A DNA stretch of 6,917 nt, taken from NCBI GenBank assembly GCA_020050375.1, contig JAGVKR010000529.1, positions 1 through 6,917 of the forward strand, read 5' to 3'. Shown here one piece after another: positions 1 through 4,024 of this stretch (position 1 is the stretch's first letter; each line of letters begins with the position of its first letter). This stretch comes from Planctomycetales bacterium (GTDB taxonomy: Bacteria; Planctomycetota; Planctomycetia; Planctomycetales; Planctomycetaceae). The notes below the pieces were generated by a model. That model was not told where the DNA came from. It did no database searches and worked only from the letters and a program-made list of their open reading frames with translations. The position numbers were made by a program, and so were the translations under genes.

Positions 1-830
1 AGACCGCATCGGCCACGGTGGCGACAACGATCGTGCTGGAAAAGGGGGCGCGCGATCGAGCGGGTGAAGAGCAGCTTGTCGGGCGTTTGATTCTGCACTC
101 TCTGGCCCGCGCTGCCGGCGTCGAAGAGTCTCCCCCGCTGGAACTGCTTGCCGCCGAAGCGCTTGTCGAAGTGCGGGCCGACGCTGATTCGATCCTGATC
201 GAACTGCGAACGGGTCGCCGCGATCTGGTTTGGTCGCTGCCGGACGGGTCTTGTCAGGACACGCTGAGCGCGAGGCAAGATGAAAAAGTCGACCGGGCAG
301 CATCCGCCAAATCCGGCTTCGCTCCGCCGCGAGGGGTTTTGTGCGGCGCTTTCCATCCGTTGCATTACGGACATCAGGAACTGCGACGCGTCGCCGAGCA
401 GCGCCTCGGCGGCCCGATCTACTACGAAATGTCGCTGCGAAACGTCGATAAGCCGCCGCTGGACTACCTGACGATCGAACGTCGGCGGGCCCAGTTCACC
501 GAGCACCCTCTGGCGTTGACGTCGGCTCCGACGTTTGCCGAAAAAGCCAGCGCGATGCCCGGTGTGGTCTTCGTCGTCGGGGTCGACACCGCCGAGCGAA
601 TCATCCAGCCCCGGTACTACGGCGGAAGCGCCGACGCGATGCGGCAGTCGCTGGCAAACGTGCGCGACCGCTGCTGCCGATTTCTGGTCGCCGGACGAAA
701 ACTGGCCGACCGGTTCCAAACGTTGGACGACCTGGCTATTCCGCCCGAGTTCGCCGGATTATTCGAGGCTATTCCAGCCGAGACATTCCGAGCCGACGTG
801 TCTTCAACCGAACTACGTTCGCACGAGTGA
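1..830 (+). CDS. CinA-like / nucleotidylyltransferase fusion protein, C-terminal part (5' end outside window)
   Basis: The reading frame is open from the first base (first full codon at position 3) to a TGA at 828-830. A GTG at 18-20 could be taken as a start, but the frame continues upstream without a stop and the protein there has no natural N-terminus, so I treat the gene as 5'-truncated by the window. Counting from that GTG, residues 112-119 read FHPLHYGH, holding the HxGH signature (HYGH, 116-119) of nucleotidylyltransferases. Residues 261-267 read VSSTELR, matching the C-terminal ISSTxxR nucleotide-binding motif. Both catalytic motifs are therefore present. The stretch before residue 60 (LEKGARDRAGEEQL, then a helical LILHSLARAAG) resembles the end of a CinA/PncC-like domain, which in some proteins precedes such a transferase. 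That part is from memory of the family and less certain. The family transfers AMP or CMP to a phosphorylated substrate; the substrate cannot be read from the sequence. It converges on the minus-strand genes and shares no operon with them here. Confidence 0.8.
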   Translation, partial: TASATVATTIVLEKGARDRAGEEQLVGRLILHSLARAAGVEESPPLELLAAEALVEVRADADSILIELRTGRRDLVWSLPDGSCQDTLSARQDEKVDRAASAKSGFAPPRGVLCGAFHPLHYGHQELRRVAEQRLGGPIYYEMSLRNVDKPPLDYLTIERRRAQFTEHPLALTSAPTFAEKASAMPGVVFVVGVDTAERIIQPRYYGGSADAMRQSLANVRDRCCRFLVAGRKLADRFQTLDDLAIPPEFAGLFEAIPAETFRADVSSTELRSHE

Positions 831-901
831 TCTGCAAATCGTTTAGCCGCGAGGCGCAGCCGAGTGCCCTGAGATTGACGACCGAATTCAACTGTGCCCC
901 C
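831..901. other. Convergent intergenic gap, no clear terminator
   Basis: This 71-bp gap separates two genes whose stops face each other. I looked for a GC-rich stem followed by a T-run on either strand and found none. Only short, weak pairings are possible in the GC-rich block at 847-864. Nothing else is recognisable. Confidence 0.5.
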
Positions 902-1759
902 TCACCCCTGAACGACCGGGTTCGTCAACGTGCCGATACCGGTGATGTCGATCGAGACGACGTCTCCGGCAGCGAGCGAGAATTCGTTCGGAGGGACGAT
1001 GCCCGTGCCTGTCAACAGAATCACGCCGTCCGGAAAACTGTTGTCGCGGAAGAGCCACCCGATGAGGTCGTCGAACGTGCGCTTCATCTGGCCGAGATCG
1101 GTCTGGCCGCGAAACACTTCGGCCCCTTTGCGATGGATGACAAGCGTGATGGCGGTGTTCGGCAGATCGAGCGGAGTTTCAGGGATCAGGATGCAGGGGC
1201 CCAGCGCGCAGCACTCGTTGTAGAGCTTGGCTTGCGGCAGGTAGAGCGGGTTTTCGCCTTCGATGTCGCGGGCGCTCATGTCGTTGCCGGCGGTGAAGCC
1301 GACAAGCTTTCCCTCGGGCGAAATGACCAGTGCCAGCTCCGGCTCGGGGACCGACCATTTGGTGTCGCGGCGGATGCGAACCGGCTGACCGGGGCCGGCG
1401 ACGCGGCGGGGCATCGCCTTGAAAAACAGTTCGGGCCTCGGGGCGGTGTACACGCGATCGTAATGCGAAGCGCCCGTTTCCGATTCTTCCATCCGGGCCA
1501 CCTGGCTTCGCTTGTACGTCACGCCGGCAGCCCAGACTTCCTGCCGGTCGATCGGCGCCAGCATCCGCACCTGCGGAGCCGCGATGAGCGTCGCTTTGGC
1601 GTCAAACAACGAGCCGACGAGATCACAGGGGTCTTTCGCGTGGAGCAGGTCGGTCAGCGAGCGGCACTCATCGGACCAGGCCACAACGTAAACGCCCGTA
1701 TCGACCAGAACGGCGACGCGCTGTTCACCGCCCGGCAATTCGACTTTGGCAACTTGCAT
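902..1759 (-). CDS. Fumarylacetoacetate hydrolase-family protein, 2-dehydro-3-deoxy-D-arabinonate dehydratase-like
   Basis: The 285-residue product has the FAH fold signatures in its C-terminal two-thirds. VPEPELALV places a Glu-x-Glu pair at residues 139 and 141. [21 protein letters not shown] (from 158) supplies Asp160, and together these form the usual divalent-metal site. TGTGIVPP (250-257) is the late active-site loop. The combination [11 protein letters not shown] (79-89), the WSVPEPEL block and [13 protein letters not shown] is, as I recall it, characteristic of the 2-dehydro-3-deoxy-D-arabinonate dehydratase branch (KdaD), which removes water from a 2-keto-3-deoxy sugar acid to give 2-oxoglutarate semialdehyde. 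Other FAH members act on acylpyruvates or homoprotocatechuate products, so the exact substrate is an inference. The protein is likely cytosolic, with no signal peptide. The ATG at 1759 has no strong ribosome site; upstream the frame runs into the palindromic element and then a stop at about 1814, with no better start. It lies 153 bp downstream of the pseudouridine synthase on the same strand; no convincing promoter of its own is seen. Confidence 0.85.
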   Translation of the reverse strand: MQVAKVELPGGEQRVAVLVDTGVYVVAWSDECRSLTDLLHAKDPCDLVGSLFDAKATLIAAPQVRMLAPIDRQEVWAAGVTYKRSQVARMEESETGASHYDRVYTAPRPELFFKAMPRRVAGPGQPVRIRRDTKWSVPEPELALVISPEGKLVGFTAGNDMSARDIEGENPLYLPQAKLYNECCALGPCILIPETPLDLPNTAITLVIHRKGAEVFRGQTDLGQMKRTFDDLIGWLFRDNSFPDGVILLTGTGIVPPNEFSLAAGDVVSIDITGIGTLTNPVVQG

Positions 1760-1770
1760 GATGGAAATAA

Positions 1771-1798
1771 GATTCGGGATTCGGGATTCGGGATTCGG
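1771..1798 (+). repeat. Tandem repeat, four perfect copies of gattcgg
   Basis: Four exact 7-bp units occupy 1771-1777, 1778-1784, 1785-1791 and 1792-1798, followed by gg. The opposite arm (1863-1892) carries the degenerate counterpart, with units of the cctgaat and gccgaat type. The left arm is homogeneous while the right arm has drifted, which suggests recent slippage-type homogenisation on one side only. Confidence 0.9.
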
Positions 1799-1892
1799 GG
1801 AAATACGACGGAACTACAGAAGACAGACGATTCCGGAAGAACGCAAAGCCACATGCGCCGTCCCCTGAATCCTGAATGCCGAATCCTGAATC
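1771..1892. repeat. 122-bp palindromic intergenic element with heptamer-repeat arms
   Basis: The left arm (1771-1800) and right arm (1863-1892) are inverted copies matching at 26 of 30 positions. Three of the four differences are G opposite T, which still pair as G-U in a plus-strand transcript. Inside the arms, 1807-1811 (gacgg) pairs with 1858-1862 (ccgtc), and the middle carries a perfect 8-bp palindrome, ttccggaa, at 1831-1838. The whole unit can fold into one long hairpin and fills most of the gap between the pseudouridine synthase and the dehydratase-like gene. It encodes no plausible protein. It looks like a REP/MITE-type non-coding repeat; whether other copies exist cannot be seen from one window. 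Confidence 0.75.
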
Positions 1893-1912
1893 CTCTCCCC
1901 TAGCATGAAGCG

Positions 1913-2932
1913 TCATTTCGTATTTCGCAATGCTGCCAGCGTGTTTTCCATGTCGGGCGGGAGCGGGGCTTCGAATTCCATTTGGGCTCCAGTGACCGGG
2001 TGGCGAAACGAGAGCCGATAGGCGTGCAGCGCCTGCCGGCGAATCAGCACGTCTGCGTCGTCCACGATCTCCGGCGGCTTCCGCGAATCGCGACGGACCG
2101 GCTGCGCGGGGTCGAGGTACGATTTGGGCAGCGCCGGGCGTCCGCCATACAGCCGGTCGGCGACGATCGGGTGCCCCAAATGCCGCAGGTGCACGCGCAA
2201 TTGGTGCGTTCGTCCAGTTTTGGGAAAGAGCCGAACATACGTGAAGTCGTAGTAGCGTTCGAGCACCTCGTAGAACGTCACGGCGTGCCGCGCATTCCCG
2301 CCGGGTTCGCAAACCATCATCTTCTCTCGCGCCTGCGGATTGACGCAGACGTGCGTCTCGATGAAATCGCTGTCGCGCTCGATCACTCCCCAGGCGATGG
2401 CCCGATACTCCTTGGTGACCTCGCGCCGCTCGAACTGGCCGCTCAGGCGGTGATGCACCTGATTGTCTTTGGCGACGACGAGCACGCCGCTGGTGTCGCG
2501 ATCGAGCCGATGCACAATGCCCGGGCGCAGCGCGCCGGCGGCATCGCTCAAACTGTCGAAATGGAATTGCAGCGCACCAGCCAAGGTGCCGCGATAGTTT
2601 CCCTTGCCGGGATGTGTGATCATTCCCGCCGCCTTGTTGATCACCACCAGCGACTCGTCCTCGTACAGGATCTCGAGCGGCAGATCTTCGGCGGGGAGCG
2701 TCTGATCGGGGGCGGTGGGAAGCTGGACCGAGAGGCGATCGTTGACCCGCAGCCGCCGGCTGGCCTTCACAGCCAAACCGTTGACGAGCACCGCCTGCTG
2801 CTCGATCGCTTTCTGGAACAAGGCCCGACTGTAATTGGGAAACAAGCGGCTGAGATAGTGGTCGACCCGCCAGCCGTGCGCCCGTGCTTCGACGGTCAGC
2901 ACGAGGGGCTGCGCCGACAGTTCGTCGCTCAT
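1913..2932 (-). CDS. rluD: RluA/RluD-family 23S rRNA pseudouridine synthase
   Basis: This 339-residue cytosolic enzyme converts specific uridines in RNA to pseudouridine. An S4 RNA-binding domain covers about residues 18-70 (RVDHYLSRLFPNYSRALFQ, then VLVNG). The catalytic domain follows, with the hallmark HRLDRDTSG at 141-149, in which Asp144 is the catalytic aspartate. Further family blocks are INKAAGMITHPGKG (98-111), KTGRTHQLRVHL (238-249) and LGHPIVADRLYGG (252-264). The layout with an N-terminal S4 domain and this length fits RluD (23S rRNA positions 1911/1915/1917 in E. coli), although RluC and other RluA-family members look similar, so the RluD specificity is probable only. A moderately long, Pro/Arg/Asp-rich linker (about 265-297) separates LYGG from the LHAYRLSF block. 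The ATG at 2932-2930 overlaps the TGA of the upstream gene as ATGA and lacks a good ribosome site, pointing to coupled translation. The gene is complete with no broken motif. Confidence 0.93.
   Translation of the reverse strand: MSDELSAQPLVLTVEARAHGWRVDHYLSRLFPNYSRALFQKAIEQQAVLVNGLAVKASRRLRVNDRLSVQLPTAPDQTLPAEDLPLEILYEDESLVVINKAAGMITHPGKGNYRGTLAGALQFHFDSLSDAAGALRPGIVHRLDRDTSGVLVVAKDNQVHHRLSGQFERREVTKEYRAIAWGVIERDSDFIETHVCVNPQAREKMMVCEPGGNARHAVTFYEVLERYYDFTYVRLFPKTGRTHQLRVHLRHLGHPIVADRLYGGRPALPKSYLDPAQPVRRDSRKPPEIVDDADVLIRRQALHAYRLSFRHPVTGAQMEFEAPLPPDMENTLAALRNTK
2929..2932 (-). promoter_or_regulatory. ATGA stop-start overlap (translational coupling)
   Basis: Read on the minus strand, the four bases ATGA hold the start of the pseudouridine synthase and the stop of the TPR-like gene. 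No purine-rich ribosome site precedes the ATG, so reinitiation by the terminating ribosome is the likely mode of initiation. This also fixes the two genes as one operon. Confidence 0.85.
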
Positions 2933-3807
2933 GGCGATTTGGGTTCACTGTCCGGCTTTTCGGGCTTGCTCTCGGGAGCCGGCAGTTCTTCGGTGTCAGG
3001 CTTCTTTTCGGCATCGGAGGCGGGGACCTCGCCCGCCGGCTCTTTCGGAGCGTCGGCGATTTTTTCGGCGGATGCGGGCTCTTCGGCAGCGGCGGCCCCC
3101 TCGGCCTCCTCTTCCGGACCCGTCAGCGACGATTCCATCTCGTCGTCGCTCATGCGATCGCGGGGACGCTTTTCCGACGGTTTCGGGCGATCGTACTTCG
3201 CGAACCAGGCGTAAAACGCCTGGCCGCTCCCGCTGCCGAGGGCTTCGATGCGATCGTCGGCGTCCTTCTTGTAGATTGTGGCGGGAAATTCGCGGAGCAG
3301 GGCCTGATAGGTTTTGACGGCTTCCGTCTCGGAGCCGTCGGACATCGCTTCGAGACAGCGCGCCAGCCCGAACAGGGCCCGTTCGCGAATTTCGGGCGGG
3401 GCTCCCTTCTGATCGACAATCGCCTGCAGCGCCTCGCGGGCCAGCTTCAGCTCCTTCGACCCTGATTCGACGTTGGTGAACAGCAACTGAACGCCTTCGG
3501 CCAGTCGGCTTTCCCCCTCGTGAACGCGGGCCCATCGACCGGCGGCGGTCCCCGGGTGCGATTCCGATACGCCGGCGTAGTCTTCGGCGTTGCGGGCATT
3601 CGACAACTCGCGCCACGCGGCCGCTTCGTTGCTGCGATCGCGCCGCGTTTTGTAGATCACGAGCGATGCCACCACCGCCGCCACGCAAAAACCGATCAAG
3701 ACCCGGTTCCCATAGGTCTCGAAAAATCCCCCCATGCTGCCGACGACCTTGTCGGCAACTTTACTCAGCTCGTTGGTCTGTAGCTCGTGGCGATGTTGGC
3801 TCTTCAT
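2929..3807 (-). CDS. Membrane-anchored TPR-like protein with acidic Pro/Ala-rich tail (YfgM-like layout)
   Basis: I chose the ATG at 3807-3805 (MKSQHRHELQ), giving 292 residues. The frame is open further up to 4017, but that stretch is the promoter and a palindromic repeat and reads as low-quality protein. A polar N-terminus (1-35) with FFETYGNR is followed by one hydrophobic segment at about 36-52 (VLIGFCVAAVVASLVIY) and then KTRRDR. This short cytoplasmic head, single anchor and large soluble part match the YfgM/TPR_21-type layout. Helical repeat-like sequence runs over about 60-190, with a TPR-like pair around 119-190 (LKLAREALQAIV, ERALFGLARCLEAM, AVKTYQALLREFP). From about 206 to the end the chain is low-complexity, rich in Glu, Pro, Ala, Ser and Lys, and probably disordered. 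By analogy it may assist protein translocation or envelope biogenesis, but identity with YfgM is inferred from architecture, not close sequence match. The ribosome site is weak (CGGA only 2 nt from the ATG). It overlaps the pseudouridine synthase gene by 4 nt. Confidence 0.8.
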   Translation of the reverse strand: MKSQHRHELQTNELSKVADKVVGSMGGFFETYGNRVLIGFCVAAVVASLVIYKTRRDRSNEAAAWRELSNARNAEDYAGVSESHPGTAAGRWARVHEGESRLAEGVQLLFTNVESGSKELKLAREALQAIVDQKGAPPEIRERALFGLARCLEAMSDGSETEAVKTYQALLREFPATIYKKDADDRIEALGSGSGQAFYAWFAKYDRPKPSEKRPRDRMSDDEMESSLTGPEEEAEGAAAAEEPASAEKIADAPKEPAGEVPASDAEKKPDTEELPAPESKPEKPDSEPKSP

Positions 3808-3877
3808 GGTCCGTTTTTCGTGAGGCAGTTTGTTCCCGGAGCACGCGGAATCTGCGCAGGCTCTAAAGTCGCGCGCG

Positions 3878-3906
3878 AGTATAGGACGATGGTGAACAAG
3901 CGTCAA
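3878..3906 (-). promoter_or_regulatory. Sigma-70-type promoter for the TPR-like/pseudouridine synthase operon
   Basis: On the minus strand, TTGACG (3906-3901) and TATACT (3883-3878) are separated by exactly 17 bp. Each hexamer matches the housekeeping consensus at five of six positions. Transcription should start near 3871, giving a leader of about 64 nt before the ATG at 3807. The bases just after the -10 box are CGCGCGCG-rich, a GC-rich discriminator. The promoter lies outside the palindromic element, whose near edge is 13 bp upstream of the -35 box. Confidence 0.75.
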
Positions 3907-3918
3907 GAGGCGCGAGGA

Positions 3919-4012
3919 GCGGGTTGAAAAATGGGGACTGGCTCCGGTTCGATTCGGGAAAACCGCGGAAATATCCGTGCCGCGAGGTGCCTGTCCCCCT
4001 TTTTCAACCCGC
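3919..4012. repeat. 94-bp palindromic intergenic element with 20-bp terminal inverted repeats
   Basis: The outer arms at 3919-3938 and 3993-4012 are inverted copies matching at 19 of 20 positions, with broken pairing continuing inward (ggc/gcc and cc/gg). Between them are two 5-bp stems that share bases and so compete: cggtt/aaccg (3946-3950 with 3961-3965) and cgcgg/ccgcg (3964-3968 with 3980-3984). The unit begins 12 bp after the stop of the haem protein gene. It could act as a 3'-end stabiliser or block read-through, but no T-run follows the stem, so it is not a standard intrinsic terminator. The arms, with the ggggac/gtcccc core and the ggtgcctg and tggctccgg inner sequences, recall REP-like repeats seen in many bacterial genomes; that resemblance is from memory. 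Confidence 0.8.
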
Positions 4013-4024
4013 GACAACGAACGG

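Noticed and set aside
18..20. GTG as the true start of the plus-strand nucleotidylyltransferase gene
   Set aside because: No stop precedes it in the visible bases and the following residues look like the interior of a domain, so a start outside the window is more likely.
1814..1846. Possible promoter for the dehydratase-like gene (TTGCGT at 1846-1841 on the minus strand)
   Set aside because: At 17-bp spacing the -10 position reads TCTTCT, and no nearby hexamer at 16-19 bp resembles TATAAT. The gene may be transcribed from the upstream operon or from a promoter I cannot recognise.
827..1903. Long plus-strand open frame opposite the dehydratase-like gene
   Set aside because: It is antisense to a gene with clear family motifs, runs through the heptamer repeat, and has composition typical of a GC-rich shadow frame. 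The same applies to the plus-strand frame at 1982-3214.
1725..3014. Long minus-strand frame overlapping the pseudouridine synthase
   Set aside because: It is Arg/Ala/Pro-rich, has no recognisable motif, and overlaps a well-supported gene in another frame plus the repeat element.
3919..4012. Intrinsic terminator for the haem protein gene
   Set aside because: The stem is strong but its arms are long and interrupted, the loop is large, and no T-run follows on the minus strand. It may still attenuate transcription, so it is listed as a palindromic repeat only.
3808..4017. Extending the TPR-like protein by 70 residues to an upstream start at 4017
   Set aside because: The added stretch would be encoded by the palindromic element and the promoter, has no protein-like character, and would put the sigma-70 boxes inside the coding region. 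The start at 3807 directly precedes a sensible head and membrane anchor.
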